Assembly: GCF_023716865.1 (NCBI RefSeq)
Contig: NZ_CP092417.1
Span: forward strand, 6,742,501-6,806,500
Direction of reading: 5' to 3'
Source of the DNA: Endozoicomonas sp. SCSIO W0465
GTDB taxonomy: Bacteria > Pseudomonadota > Gammaproteobacteria > Pseudomonadales > Endozoicomonadaceae
DNA length: 64,000 nucleotides
Shown: positions 44,355-54,595 of the stretch, piece after piece
How the letters are laid out: the number at the start of each line of letters is the position of its first letter
How positions within the stretch are numbered: the first letter of the stretch is position 1
The notes under the pieces: generated by a model
What the model was told of the DNA's origin: nothing
The model's database searches: none
The model's input: the letters and a program-made list of their open reading frames with translations, nothing else
Program-made: the position numbers and the translations under genes

Positions 44355-46478
44355 TTGAAACCATTGAATCATTCACTGCTGCTGACTGGAATACTTTCCT
44401 CTTTCATCACTTCTGTGAGTCTTCAAGCTAATTCTGATTTGGCAGTTGTCGATAATGGGCTTCTGGATCTCAGCCTGGAAGAGCTGATATCTCTGGATGT
44501 TCCCGACGTCACATCGGTATCCAAAAGAAAACAGCGCCTGATGGACTCCCCTGCCGCTGTGTTTGTCATTACCGATGAGGATATTCTGCGTTCAGGAGTG
44601 ACATCCATTCCAGAGGCACTGAGAATGGTGCCTGGTATGCAGGTAGCCCGGTTGAACAGTAACACCTGGTCAATCAGTACCCGGGGTTTTAACTACATTT
44701 TTGCTAATAAATTGCTGGTGCTGATCGACGGACGCACGGTTTACTCACCTTTGTTCTCAGGCGTTAACTGGGATGTTCAGGACACCATGCTGGAAGATAT
44801 TGCCCGTATAGAGGTGATTCGCGGCCCGGGTGCGGCACTTTGGGGGGCCAATGCGGTCAATGGTGTAATCAATATTATTACCAAACATGCGGCAGATACC
44901 CAGAGTGGTCTGCTATCTACCGGGTTTGGTTCTGAAGAGAAAGCCTTTGCGGCTTATCGCTATGGTGGAGAGTTGGGAGATGATGGTTATTATCGAGCCT
45001 TCTTTAAAACGTTCAACCGTGATGCACTGGCTACGGCCAATGGATCAGACGCTAATGACGACTGGCAATTAAACCGTGCAGGCCTTCGGGCAGACTGGCG
45101 CACAGAGACAGGTGCTGAAGCATCATTACAGAGTGAAATATATGATGGAACCACACGCCCTGCTTTGAAAATATTCAATGCCGATACGTTTACGCAAGAT
45201 CTCATTACTCATCAAAACCGTGATCAAAGGGGCGGTCACCTGATCGGTAACTATAAGCATTACCTCGCTGATGGTAGCCATTTTACTCTCAAAGGCTATT
45301 ACGACCGTTATGAGAATTATGATTACAGGGTTACGGAAAAAAGGGATATTGGTGATCTGGAATTCCAGCACCAGATTCTCCCCAGGAATAACCATGACAT
45401 TATCTGGGGAATGGGCTATCGGTTAACCAAATATAATCTCAGCGGCATGAATAATATCACTATGGGAGAAACCCGCCGAACCGATCAGCTTTACAGTGCA
45501 TTCATTCAGGACCACATCACACTAACACCTGAGTGGGCTCTGACCCTGAGTTCCCGGTTTGAACATAATGATTTCACTGGTTACGAAGTGCAACCCAATG
45601 CCAGCCTGACCTGGAAAATATCAGATCAGCAAACCCTGTGGTTAAAAGCAGCCAGTGCATTGAAAACCCCATCTATCAGTGAAACATCTGTTACATCTCG
45701 CGGTATTACTTTTTTACGTGAAGATGATTCTCCCATACCTACAATTGCCACTCTGGACTTACTGGCTATCAGTGGCAACAAACAGCTTGAATCAGAAAAA
45801 CTATTTGCTTTAGAGGTTGGTTACAGAGAACAATTCAATAATAGACTTCTATTCGATATCACTGCCTTTTTCAATCAATATAAGGATCTTTTAGTCTACA
45901 TTGACCAAACAGATTGTCTGGACGGAACAAGTTCACTATTTTCAGTCTGCTCCTACAACGGTGGTAGCCCCAACATAGAAGGAGATATTGTACTTGAGTA
46001 TCCGACCACCTTCTCCAATGAGTTGACGGCCAATACCTTTGGCCTGGAACTAACAACTGACTGGCAAGCAAAACCATGGTGGAAATTACAATTCAACTAC
46101 AGCTTTCTCGGCGTTGATGCATTCAGCGACAAGAGCAACTCCCCAATCACTAATGATTACCTGAAAGGCAATGAAAACCTGTTAGAAACTCTCAGTGCCA
46201 ACCATACCGCCAATATCCGTTCCTACATGAACCTGCCCAACCAGTGGTATCTGGATTTCTGGGTACGTTACATGGACAACCTGAAAAATGCCCGGGTTAA
46301 GGCCTACACGGCACTGGACGTAAGGGTTGCCAAAAAAATCGGCAAAGACCTGGAGTTTTCCTTAACCGGCAAGAATCTTTTCGATAAACAGCGACTGGAG
46401 TTCAGCGAAGTATTCAGTGGACTGGGCGAAACTGAGGTACAGGAATCTTGGTACCTACAGTTACGCTGGCAATATTAA
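44355..46478 (+). CDS. TonB-dependent outer-membrane receptor
   Basis: The 707-residue protein has a signal peptide (about 1-25). A short N-terminal segment (LSLEELISLDVPDVTSVSKR) serves as TonB box region. The plug domain follows (FVITDEDILRSGVTSIPEAL, ISTRGFNY, IEVIRGPGAALWGANAVNGV), then a beta-barrel ending in WYLQLRWQY with the C-terminal aromatic residue. The plug style (SIPEALRMVPG) resembles the vitamin/siderophore-type receptors that come with YfiR-like proteins. The substrate cannot be told. It is followed by yfiR-like and kinase genes with short gaps, likely one operon. Confidence 0.92.
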   Translation: MKPLNHSLLLTGILSSFITSVSLQANSDLAVVDNGLLDLSLEELISLDVPDVTSVSKRKQRLMDSPAAVFVITDEDILRSGVTSIPEALRMVPGMQVARLNSNTWSISTRGFNYIFANKLLVLIDGRTVYSPLFSGVNWDVQDTMLEDIARIEVIRGPGAALWGANAVNGVINIITKHAADTQSGLLSTGFGSEEKAFAAYRYGGELGDDGYYRAFFKTFNRDALATANGSDANDDWQLNRAGLRADWRTETGAEASLQSEIYDGTTRPALKIFNADTFTQDLITHQNRDQRGGHLIGNYKHYLADGSHFTLKGYYDRYENYDYRVTEKRDIGDLEFQHQILPRNNHDIIWGMGYRLTKYNLSGMNNITMGETRRTDQLYSAFIQDHITLTPEWALTLSSRFEHNDFTGYEVQPNASLTWKISDQQTLWLKAASALKTPSISETSVTSRGITFLREDDSPIPTIATLDLLAISGNKQLESEKLFALEVGYREQFNNRLLFDITAFFNQYKDLLVYIDQTDCLDGTSSLFSVCSYNGGSPNIEGDIVLEYPTTFSNELTANTFGLELTTDWQAKPWWKLQFNYSFLGVDAFSDKSNSPITNDYLKGNENLLETLSANHTANIRSYMNLPNQWYLDFWVRYMDNLKNARVKAYTALDVRVAKKIGKDLEFSLTGKNLFDKQRLEFSEVFSGLGETEVQESWYLQLRWQY

Positions 46479-46499
46479 TCGGATGGGGGAGACAACTTC

Positions 46500-47033
46500 A
46501 TGCCGATAAAAATCAATAAAGCGTGCGCAATAATTGCAATGGCTCTGCTCTGTGGTTTCAATGTAATTCAATCAGCCGCCAGCGACGTTACCAAAGCAGA
46601 TAAGGTTAAAGCTGCCATTGTCTACAAACTGACCAAATTTGTTGCATGGCCAGAAAAAAAGCAGACCCTGGCACTGTGCATTATTGGCAGTGGAGCCATT
46701 AACAGTGAACTCTTAAAAATTAATCATAAATTCAGCATGGGACGGCGTATATCAGTCACTCATAAAACACATAACGCTCCGCTGGAAAAACTGTGTGATA
46801 TTGTCTACATCCATAACTCACAGCCAAACGTCATATCCGGGATAGTACAGAAACTAAAAAACAAATCGGTACTGACAATCAGTGATAGTGAGAACTTTGC
46901 TTATCACGGTGGCGTGATAGGACTGATTCGTACCGGTAACCGAATTCAATTTGCCATTAGTCAAAGTGCGACCAGAAATGCAGGCCTTTCAATTAATGCC
47001 CAATTGATGGGGTTAGCCAAGGTTATTAAATAG
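46500..47033 (+). CDS. YfiR-like periplasmic protein (DUF4154)
   Basis: The 177-residue protein has a signal peptide (AIIAMALLCGFNVIQSAA). The family motif set is KAAIVYKLTKFVAWP, LALCIIGSG, CDIVYIHNSQ and SVLTISDSENFAYHGGVIGL. YfiR relatives repress a partner membrane enzyme, often a diguanylate cyclase, from the periplasm. Here the partner is most simply the adjoining hybrid kinase, whose gene starts 5 bases after this stop codon. Confidence 0.9.
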   Translation: MPIKINKACAIIAMALLCGFNVIQSAASDVTKADKVKAAIVYKLTKFVAWPEKKQTLALCIIGSGAINSELLKINHKFSMGRRISVTHKTHNAPLEKLCDIVYIHNSQPNVISGIVQKLKNKSVLTISDSENFAYHGGVIGLIRTGNRIQFAISQSATRNAGLSINAQLMGLAKVIK

Positions 47034-47038
47034 TCACT

Positions 47039-49855
47039 ATGATAACATTTAAGAACCTGCCCATTAAAAAGAAGTTACGGTACGCCATGCTGCTAACGGC
47101 GTACTCCGTTCTACTGGTGACCCTGAGTGTACAAACTGTCAGTGAATATATGCACTCACGGTCTTTGCTGATCAGTAAACTGGAAACCCTGGTTGAAGTC
47201 ATTGGCGCCAATACACAGGCAGCTCTGATGTTTGAGGATGCTGTAGCAGCTGAACAACTATTGAATGGCTTTTCCAACACCAATGAAATTGAAGCAGCCT
47301 ACTTATTAAACCCTGCCGGTGAGCGGATTGCAGGTTATTATCGCGAAAAGAAGCAGCCCTGGGCTTTTACGCTGGAAGAACTCAACCAGCCCGTTACATT
47401 ATTCAGTAACTCCAAATTGCATTTATATCGCCCCATTAATATGGATGGTCAGTTCATTGGTGCTATTTATGTACAATCAAATTTGAGCGAACTTTATCTG
47501 CACCTTTCTCATATCTTATTTCTGGTCATGGTTGCAGCACTAATTTCTATCGTGCTGGCGGCAGTGCTGAGCTCCAGGCTACAAAAACTTCTGGCACGAC
47601 CTATTACAGAACTGGCGGATACCATCAGCGAAATAACGGAATATCAGCAATATAATCGTCATGTGCAAAAATACGATAACGATGAGATTGGACAGCTGTA
47701 TGACTGCTTCAATGACATGCTGATGCAGATAAAAGAGAGGGATGACCGACTACGGCAACATCGTGAAAATCTGGAAGCAACCGTTGCCAGTAGAACTAAT
47801 GAACTAAAAATGGCCAATCGGGATTTAAAAGAAAATCTGACCGAGCTTAATGAAGCCAAAGAGGTGGCATTAGATGCGGCCAAAGCGAAAAGTTCCTTCC
47901 TGGCCAATATGAGCCATGAGATCCGTACGCCCATGAATGGCATTCTTGGCATGCTGGAACTGATGAAAGACACCTCTCTCACAAAAACACAAAATGATTT
48001 TCTAAATACAGCTTACTCCTCTGCTGACTCTCTACTTTCCATCATTAACGACATTCTCGACTTTTCAAAAATTGAAGCTGGCAAAATGACTATTGAAAAA
48101 ATAGATATCAGTGTCAGGGATATTGCTGAAGATGTCTGCACATTACTGGCAGGCACCGCACGAGAAAAGGGTCTTGAGCTTAACTGCTATATCGATGTTG
48201 ACCTGCCCAGAACACTGAAAGGTGACTCTGTAAGACTGAGACAGGTTCTAACGAACCTGATTGGTAATGCAGTGAAGTTCACAATCAAAGGAGAGGTCAG
48301 CATTAAAGTAAACCTCATCAAACGATCACAGACGTCTGCACAAGTTCAATTCTCTGTAGAGGATACCGGTATTGGTATCGCTGAAAATATTTTACCGACA
48401 CTATTCAATGAGTTTACCCAGGCCGATGGCAGTACTACCCGGAAGTTCGGGGGCACCGGCCTGGGCCTGACTATCTCCAGACAGTTAGTGGAATTAATGG
48501 GAGGAAGCATCAGTGTTGTCAGTGCTGAAGGTCTTGGCTCAACATTCACCTTCACTCTGGATATGGAAATATCCCAAAACCAATGGATTCAAAAGTCTCA
48601 GGTACTTCATGCATTGGATGGGATAAAGGCCCTGGTCGTTGATGATAACAAAACCAACCGCGAGATTCTTTGCCACTACCTAACAGCCTGGGGTCTGGTT
48701 CATAATGAGGCATCAACGGTAAAAGAAGCGCTTCAGATATTGAGAAAAGCCTATAACAATAACCAACCCTATGAGCTTGTCTTTCTTGATATGGATATGC
48801 CGGAAATGGACGGGCTGGAACTGTCTAAAGTGATCGAAGAAGATCCCGACTTAAAACCAGCCCGCAGAATAATGCTCAGCTCGAGTGCTTTTATCTCTCA
48901 GGAAGAGCAGCAAGCTGCCGGTATTTCCGCTTGTCTGAGCAAACCGTTCCGGCAGTCCAGGTTACTGGATACCACAATGCAAGTAATGCATTACCATCAT
49001 GCAAGTCAGCAGACGGACGGTACAACCGATCAACTCGAGGCAGAGACGCCTGTATTCTCAGAGAGTATCCAGATACTTCTGGTAGAAGACAATGTGGTAA
49101 ACCAGAAAGTCGCTATCAGCATGCTGAAAAAAATTGGCTTGAGTCGAATCCATCTAGCAGAAGATGGCCGCGAAGCTGTCGACATGAGCAGAAATCAAAC
49201 CTATGACCTGTTGCTCATGGACTGCCAAATGCCGTTGATGAGCGGATATGAAGCCACAGGTCTGATTAGACAAAGAGAACGAGAACAGCAATTACCCAGA
49301 ATACCGATCATTGCCATGACGGCCAATGCAATGACTGAAGACCGTGAAAAGTGCCTGGCAGCTGGTATGGACGACTATCTGAGTAAACCGGTCAAAATTG
49401 ATAATCTCAGGGAAAGACTGGAACACTGGCTTATTCACGACACGCAACCACACAAAGTGATACCTGAGGCTGCAGAAAAAACACCGGATATTGATAGTAA
49501 GCTGAACCAATCAAAGCAGCATCCATTGATTGATCAGTCCATATTCAATTCACTGAAAGAACTGATGGAAGAAGAATTCCCGGTACTGATTAACAGCTAT
49601 TTAGAAGACGCTCCTAAATTAATGGCCGATATCCAGTCCTCTTCCAAAGATGCAAACCGGGAGGTTCTGGTAAGAGCTGCCCATACCCTGAAATCAAGCA
49701 GCAACAATCTGGGAGCCACACAGTTGGCAATGATTGCTGCCGACGTAGAGAGGGAAGGACAAGCGAATAAGATCGGAGCAGCATCTGCGTTAATTTCTCT
49801 ACTGGAATCAACGCTTGATGAAACCATGAAAGCACTTAGAGAGCCTAAGGCTTAA
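47039..49855 (+). CDS. Hybrid sensor histidine kinase with two receivers and HPt
   Basis: The 938-residue membrane protein has two transmembrane segments (about 14-34 and 158-180) bounding a periplasmic sensor of CHASE8-like type, then a HAMP region. HisKA carries FLANMSHEIRTPMNGILGML with the phospho-His, and HATPase has NLIGNAVKFT and GGTGLGLTIS. REC1 follows (ALVVDDNKTNRE, FLDMDMPEMDG), then REC2 (ILLVEDNVVNQK, LLMDCQMPLMSG) and a C-terminal HPt domain (VRAAHTLKSSSNNLG). Signal flow would be His-Asp-His within one protein. Downstream output is not encoded here. With the TonB receptor and YfiR-like protein it forms a likely envelope-sensing module. Confidence 0.93.
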   Translation: MITFKNLPIKKKLRYAMLLTAYSVLLVTLSVQTVSEYMHSRSLLISKLETLVEVIGANTQAALMFEDAVAAEQLLNGFSNTNEIEAAYLLNPAGERIAGYYREKKQPWAFTLEELNQPVTLFSNSKLHLYRPINMDGQFIGAIYVQSNLSELYLHLSHILFLVMVAALISIVLAAVLSSRLQKLLARPITELADTISEITEYQQYNRHVQKYDNDEIGQLYDCFNDMLMQIKERDDRLRQHRENLEATVASRTNELKMANRDLKENLTELNEAKEVALDAAKAKSSFLANMSHEIRTPMNGILGMLELMKDTSLTKTQNDFLNTAYSSADSLLSIINDILDFSKIEAGKMTIEKIDISVRDIAEDVCTLLAGTAREKGLELNCYIDVDLPRTLKGDSVRLRQVLTNLIGNAVKFTIKGEVSIKVNLIKRSQTSAQVQFSVEDTGIGIAENILPTLFNEFTQADGSTTRKFGGTGLGLTISRQLVELMGGSISVVSAEGLGSTFTFTLDMEISQNQWIQKSQVLHALDGIKALVVDDNKTNREILCHYLTAWGLVHNEASTVKEALQILRKAYNNNQPYELVFLDMDMPEMDGLELSKVIEEDPDLKPARRIMLSSSAFISQEEQQAAGISACLSKPFRQSRLLDTTMQVMHYHHASQQTDGTTDQLEAETPVFSESIQILLVEDNVVNQKVAISMLKKIGLSRIHLAEDGREAVDMSRNQTYDLLLMDCQMPLMSGYEATGLIRQREREQQLPRIPIIAMTANAMTEDREKCLAAGMDDYLSKPVKIDNLRERLEHWLIHDTQPHKVIPEAAEKTPDIDSKLNQSKQHPLIDQSIFNSLKELMEEEFPVLINSYLEDAPKLMADIQSSSKDANREVLVRAAHTLKSSSNNLGATQLAMIAADVEREGQANKIGAASALISLLESTLDETMKALREPKA

Positions 49856-50151
49856 AGTTATTCCTACTATCCACTGCCAATTTATTGTAGAACAGGAAAA
49901 CACAGACTGGTGCTTGGCGGCAATACGTCTTTCTGACTACAGCTGATCACAGTCAAACCATTTGTTACCTGTCACGATCATTACACTCGGATTATTTTCC
50001 CGGGTTATCAATGTTCTAATCCTGACTTTCTCCGGCAAGGTCGTTGACTGCTTTGAGATCAAAAAAATGGCTGGGCAATATCGATGAGCCTGATCATGAG
50101 TATCTTCAAAAGGTTTGCCGTGATCACACTTCGCTTCCTGTAATATTTGGT
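49856..50151. other. Region without a recognised gene
   Basis: Between the kinase stop and the intron remnant there are only short frames. A minus-strand frame (CDQILQEAKCDHGKPFEDTH and on) could be part of a lost gene beyond the intron's 3' end, but I do not recognise it. Confidence 0.35.
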
Positions 50152-50807
50152 CACAGTAGGAATGGCGGTCACCCGCCACCCCCTGCGCAGATCCGTACTT
50201 GCACTGCTAGCGCATACGGCTCCTACCTCGAGTATTTAACGTCAAACCGTTGCTCCGGCCCAGCCTGACGTATACCCAACAGATTGGACATAGTGCTATT
50301 CCCGCGCTGAGTCGGGTCACGGACATCCTGTTGGATATTCCTCTTGGTCAAGCCCCTTTCCTCCACAACCTCCGCCACAGATCTCTCTGCTTTGTTCGGC
50401 GCTTCTCAGGTACTATGGGCTTGTCCGACTTCCTGCCGACGACAATAGGCGTATGGCTATTAACCTTCCCGACTGCGTCTCCTATGGCTAAACAGGAGAA
50501 ACCGGCAGGATCTCCCGAGTTCCGCACAAGATGCGTACCTGCATGCACAAGGTCTCCGACTGCGCGAGGCCCACAGGTCACTTGCGGTGTAGTGCAACCT
50601 GTAATATTGCTTTCTGCATCACTTAACAACATCAGCACCTCGGACTATTTGATTTCGCAGCTCAATACTTAGCCTACAGGCCCCCCTGTCAACGCTTCAC
50701 CGGATACCTTACGATATCAGGCGCATGACTCGAGGCTGGGGCGACCCGCCAGTCTTACCCCACAGGGACTTTCACCCTTAACATCTTGTCGATTTATCTC
50801 GGCACAC
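50152..50807 (-). mobile_element. ORF-less group II intron remnant
   Basis: On the minus strand the sequence begins GTGTGCCGAG at about 50807. Soon after it has GTGAAAGTCCCTGTGGGGTA, typical of domain I of bacterial group II introns. A leader-like frame (50348-50638, SDKPIVPEKRRTKQ and VGRKSDKP) matches the N-terminal style of intron-encoded reverse transcriptases. It breaks off into a domain V-like hairpin, GAGCCGTATGCG...GTACGGATC (about 50185-50221), and a domain VI-like hairpin to about 50152. The reverse transcriptase, maturase and endonuclease are deleted. The 5' end abuts the terminal repeat of the IS66-like element at 50808. Exact ends need a covariance model. Confidence 0.72.
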
Positions 50808-52567
50808 TAAGTCCTCAAAAACCGGTACATGAAGCAAGATTCTATTCTATCGTCTAACCTTTCTTCCATGTTCACGTCACCTAATGAAGATCTGTCACCC
50901 AACCTGCTTGAGTTTATTGCTCAACTACAGGAACAGAACATTCGGCTGCAGGAAGTAGTTGTCGAGCAACAGACTCGGATCGATCAACTCGAAAACGAGA
51001 TCACTCGTCTGAAAAAGCTCAATACCAGACCCAACCTCAAACCCAACACCAAGCCGCCTGCAGATAACGACCAGGGGACTTCAGGTTCCGGATCGGATGA
51101 AAGCGACAGCGACGACACATCCGAAGACAGCTCCGGCGACGATCACAAGCGGAAAGTGAACAAACCTGATGAGTCGACTCCACGCCAGCGCTCCCAACCG
51201 CAATGCCCTCCTGTCTCTGATGAAGATACTATTGCCCCTGAAGACATTCCCGAGGGTTCTGTTCGGCACGGTCGAGAGCCTTATACCGTTCAGGAAATGG
51301 AAGTTAAGGTCAAGACCATTCGATACTGGCTTGAACAGTGGTTGACACCGGAAGGCAAAACCATCAGTGGCAAACCGCCAGCCAATCTGCACGGTCACCA
51401 TTATGGTCCACTGCTACAGGCTTATGCCTTGGTTCAGCATCATGGCTGCGCTGTTACCCAGCCTCAATTATTGGAACTTCTCTGGGATGCCGGTGTATCC
51501 ATCTCAGCTGGACAGCTCAGTAACCTGCTAACCAAAGTCCATGATGCCTTCCATGCTGAAAAAGATGAGTTGCTGGCCACAGGAATACGTTGCTCCCATT
51601 ACCTGCAGACAGACGACACCGGATCCAGGCACAAGGGGCAGAATGGTTACTGTACCGTCATCGTCAATGATCTGTTTACCTGGTTTGGCAGCACTGGCAG
51701 TAAGAGCCGGGAGAACTTTTTATCACTGCTGCACAGGCCTTGGAGGGCATACGTTCTTAATCAGGATGCGCTGGACTACCTGGAGCAACACAGCTTCTCG
51801 AAAAAGTGGCGGAAGACACTGGCGAAATATCTCGACGTTCACTTTCTAAACCGGGAGTCGTGGGAAGAGTTTATGAAGGATATTGGCCTTGATGGCCCCA
51901 GGTTACGCCAAAAAGCCACAGAAGGCGTATTATACGGTAGCCTGATTCATCATGGATTCAATCGTCAGACCGTCACATTCAGTGATGGCGCCCAGCAGTT
52001 TAATGTATACGACCATGCTCAGTGCTGGCTGCATGCGGGAAGACCACTGGAAAAAGTCATTCCGGTCAACAGACAGCAGGTAAACGCACAATATTGGTGT
52101 CTGAACTGGTTCTGGGATATCTACCGGGACCTGAAGGCGTTCAAGGAAGAACCTTCAGAATCCAGGGCCGATGCAATACGACAGGGGTTCGATGCCCTGA
52201 CACAGACCCAAACAGGCAGCACAGAGTTACAGAAGGCTCTGGGAGGCCTGATGGTCATTAAAGAAGAACTGCTCAGGGTTCTAGATGACCCGACCTTACC
52301 CCTGCACAATAACCTTAGTGAAAGTCAGATCAGGGAGCATGTAAAACGGCGGAAAATCAGTGGAGGGACACAAAGCGATGCAGGACGGCAGAGTCGCGAC
52401 ACCTTTGCCAGCCTGAAAAAAACGTGTCGCCAGCATGGTCTCTCATTTTGGGAATATCTGACAGACAGGTTAACAGGTACTGGTTCGATTCCGAGACTGG
52501 CGGATATTATTGAATACGTTTCATGTTGGCTGCCATGTGGTCAATGTAGGAGTTTTTGAGCACTTAC
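50808..52567 (+). mobile_element. Second IS66-type element (group 2)
   Basis: Imperfect terminal repeats are TAAGTCCTCAAAAACC at the left and, on the other strand, TAAGTGCTCAAAAACTCC at the right. A single transposase gene lies inside. The left edge directly touches the group II intron, so no target duplication can be read. The IS66 copy at 52580 lies 12 bp downstream. Confidence 0.75.
50829..52559 (+). CDS. IS66-type transposase (group 2)
   Basis: The 576-residue protein is unlike the 504-residue IS66 transposase of this window in detail but shares the plan. Residues 30-75 are a coiled segment (QLQEQNIRLQEVVVEQQTRI), and 76-125 are an acidic/Ser-rich linker. The transposase core has LQTDDTGSRHKGQNGYCTV with the first Asp and LHNNLSESQIREHVKRRKIS with the Glu. 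The frame is intact. An internally deleted relative precedes the repeat-protein gene at 15421-15948. Confidence 0.85.
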   Translation: MKQDSILSSNLSSMFTSPNEDLSPNLLEFIAQLQEQNIRLQEVVVEQQTRIDQLENEITRLKKLNTRPNLKPNTKPPADNDQGTSGSGSDESDSDDTSEDSSGDDHKRKVNKPDESTPRQRSQPQCPPVSDEDTIAPEDIPEGSVRHGREPYTVQEMEVKVKTIRYWLEQWLTPEGKTISGKPPANLHGHHYGPLLQAYALVQHHGCAVTQPQLLELLWDAGVSISAGQLSNLLTKVHDAFHAEKDELLATGIRCSHYLQTDDTGSRHKGQNGYCTVIVNDLFTWFGSTGSKSRENFLSLLHRPWRAYVLNQDALDYLEQHSFSKKWRKTLAKYLDVHFLNRESWEEFMKDIGLDGPRLRQKATEGVLYGSLIHHGFNRQTVTFSDGAQQFNVYDHAQCWLHAGRPLEKVIPVNRQQVNAQYWCLNWFWDIYRDLKAFKEEPSESRADAIRQGFDALTQTQTGSTELQKALGGLMVIKEELLRVLDDPTLPLHNNLSESQIREHVKRRKISGGTQSDAGRQSRDTFASLKKTCRQHGLSFWEYLTDRLTGTGSIPRLADIIEYVSCWLPCGQCRSF

Positions 52568-53068
52568 TAATATTTAATCGTAACTGTTCAGCACCCCCAC
52601 ATAAATCTGGAATTTTCTGATTTTTATACCATCCTCTTAAGCACCATTTTTCCACAATATTCGCCAGCATGATTCCAGAACTACCCGCAACTATGTCGGC
52701 TGAGATTCTCTTGAAAGAGAATGCAGAGCTGCGGATGAGAGTTGCCTGTCTGGAAGAGCGATGTCGAGAATTGGAAGAAAAGGTTGGCAAGAACAGTCAA
52801 AACAGCAGCAAGCCGCCATCGTCTGATGGTTATCAAAAACCTTGTAAAAACAGTAATTCTCCAGATCATTCTGACGACCTTTCCGCAGATAAAGGTACCG
52901 ATCCATCGGATGAAAAACCCAATCCTAAAAGTCTGAGACAGTCTTCTGGTAATAAAGCCGGTGGAAAGAAAGGGCATCAGGGCACTTGTCTTAAACAGGT
53001 CGATATCCCTGACTATATTGAGTACCTTCCGGTTAAAGAATGCAATAAATGTCAGGCGTCTCTTCTTG

Positions 53069-54595
53069 CTCGACTTTAGAGTCTGTATAAAACGATAATT
53101 CGGTCAGCTTTTTATAGTGAAGCAAGCCGAAATCAGTGAACTGTTTTTCCAAGTTCGTTATTACTTCCGTTTTTTGCCTAAAAGCCTTTAGTTATGCTGC
53201 TTCTGAATTATCCGGTATTAACTGGTCGATCAGATCGCGAAAATTGAACTCATATTTTTGCTTATATCTGTTCCAGCCCTTGCGAATAGAGAACCTCGGA
53301 ATAATTCCTGAAAGAGCAATTTTCATCATGCCTGCAGTGGTTGTATCCGGGCTTCTCCAGGGTATCCGAGAAATATTCAGACATGCCTGATTTTTACAAA
53401 CGGTTAATAACTGCAATAATGCATAGCCTGCCATTTTCAAATGCATCCATCGAAGCAGTGTTCGCAATTTCTGCTGCCATAAATGGCAACAGCCAAAAGC
53501 ATGTTTGAGTTGGTGAAACATTGGCTCTACCGGCCATCTCCGGGAATAGGCACGAAGCACCTCCAGTCCCTCAAGTTCCGGATTGGTCGAGATGAATATT
53601 CTGCTTTCGGTCAGACCTTTGTCATTTTCAAAGCGACTCCAGACGACGCGTACTTCACGACCTTTAAGGAATCTGGCGCGACAGATCAGGGTACGATAAC
53701 GTATTTTGCGAAATTTGCCGTACATCCATACTGTTGCTTTTTCTTCCGGCAGTTTCTTAACCTGTTCTGTCGTCATCTTGATGCCGTACTTTTTTGGGCG
53801 CCCTCGCTTCTTTACGGTGGGTGCTGGCGGCAAAGCATAGAGGGCCCGATTTGAAGGTATCTGACCAACAACTTCTATGTTCATTTCCAGAGCTGGCTTT
53901 ATCAGTGTCCAGTTCATATACCAGCAATCGGTTAGCAGGCGTAGCACTCGATCCTTCACTTCATTGCGTACCACCCTGAGCATGGCCACGGCAATTTTCA
54001 GTTTGCTGGTGTTACCTGAAGCTGGTGTCGGAAATGAGATCACCGGTATGGCGGTAAATACTTCATCTGCAGCCCGCTCAAATATGATGGCCAGGGAAAC
54101 CCAACACTGCCCCCAGATGTACGTCGGCCGATTGCGTTTCTTGCTGTGTTGATGATGTGTACGACAAGCAGGGGCTTTGTCGGAAAACCGTTCGATTACC
54201 CAGTCATCAAGCCCCAGGACCACAGGTTGATTCTCAGGAGCTTTGGAGCAGACCAGACGGATCAAGTGGCGTGCCAAGTTCTTCCATTGCCACTTGCCCT
54301 GAGATAGCCAGTGGTGGTAGCTGCTCCACACACAATGAAAATCAATTGTTAACAACGCCTGTGTAACAAAGCCGTCGGCTGAAAGCATGCAACCGAACAG
54401 CAGTTCGCAGAACGTTGGTACTGCAGTTGATGATAGCGCTCCAGCAAGAAAGGTTGTATATGAAGCGAGCTCCCTGAGGATTACTTGATGATCTGAAGTG
54501 AGCATGGCAACCATCTCGAATTTCGTCATTGGGGATGGTTGCTTTTAGCAGATTATGCGCCGGAACTATTGTGCTCTTAAAACTCTAAAGTCGAG
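53069..54595 (-). mobile_element. IS4-superfamily element B, complete, 1527 bp
   Basis: It has perfect 13-bp ends (CTCGACTTTAGAG and complement) and the target duplication tcttcttg (53061-53068 and 54596-54603). The target overlaps by six bases the target of copy A in another IS66 element, in opposite relative orientation. Confidence 0.92.
53192..54529 (-). CDS. IS4-superfamily transposase, intact copy
   Basis: The protein has 445 residues. The core motifs are VLGLDDWVIERFSDK (Asp), RLLTDCWYMNWTLIK (Asp) and YSRRWPVEPMFHQLK. The last fits the YREK signature Y-(2)-R-(3)-E-(6)-K that defines the IS4 superfamily. The long N-terminal helical region (VAMLTSDHQVILRELASYTT) is of the IS701 style. 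The frame is full length, so this copy could have moved copy A or vice versa. Confidence 0.9.
   Translation of the reverse strand: MTKFEMVAMLTSDHQVILRELASYTTFLAGALSSTAVPTFCELLFGCMLSADGFVTQALLTIDFHCVWSSYHHWLSQGKWQWKNLARHLIRLVCSKAPENQPVVLGLDDWVIERFSDKAPACRTHHQHSKKRNRPTYIWGQCWVSLAIIFERAADEVFTAIPVISFPTPASGNTSKLKIAVAMLRVVRNEVKDRVLRLLTDCWYMNWTLIKPALEMNIEVVGQIPSNRALYALPPAPTVKKRGRPKKYGIKMTTEQVKKLPEEKATVWMYGKFRKIRYRTLICRARFLKGREVRVVWSRFENDKGLTESRIFISTNPELEGLEVLRAYSRRWPVEPMFHQLKHAFGCCHLWQQKLRTLLRWMHLKMAGYALLQLLTVCKNQACLNISRIPWRSPDTTTAGMMKIALSGIIPRFSIRKGWNRYKQKYEFNFRDLIDQLIPDNSEAA

Noticed and set aside
50250..50672. 140-codon plus-strand frame
   Set aside because: It lies antisense to the structured group II intron; codon content does not look protein-coding.
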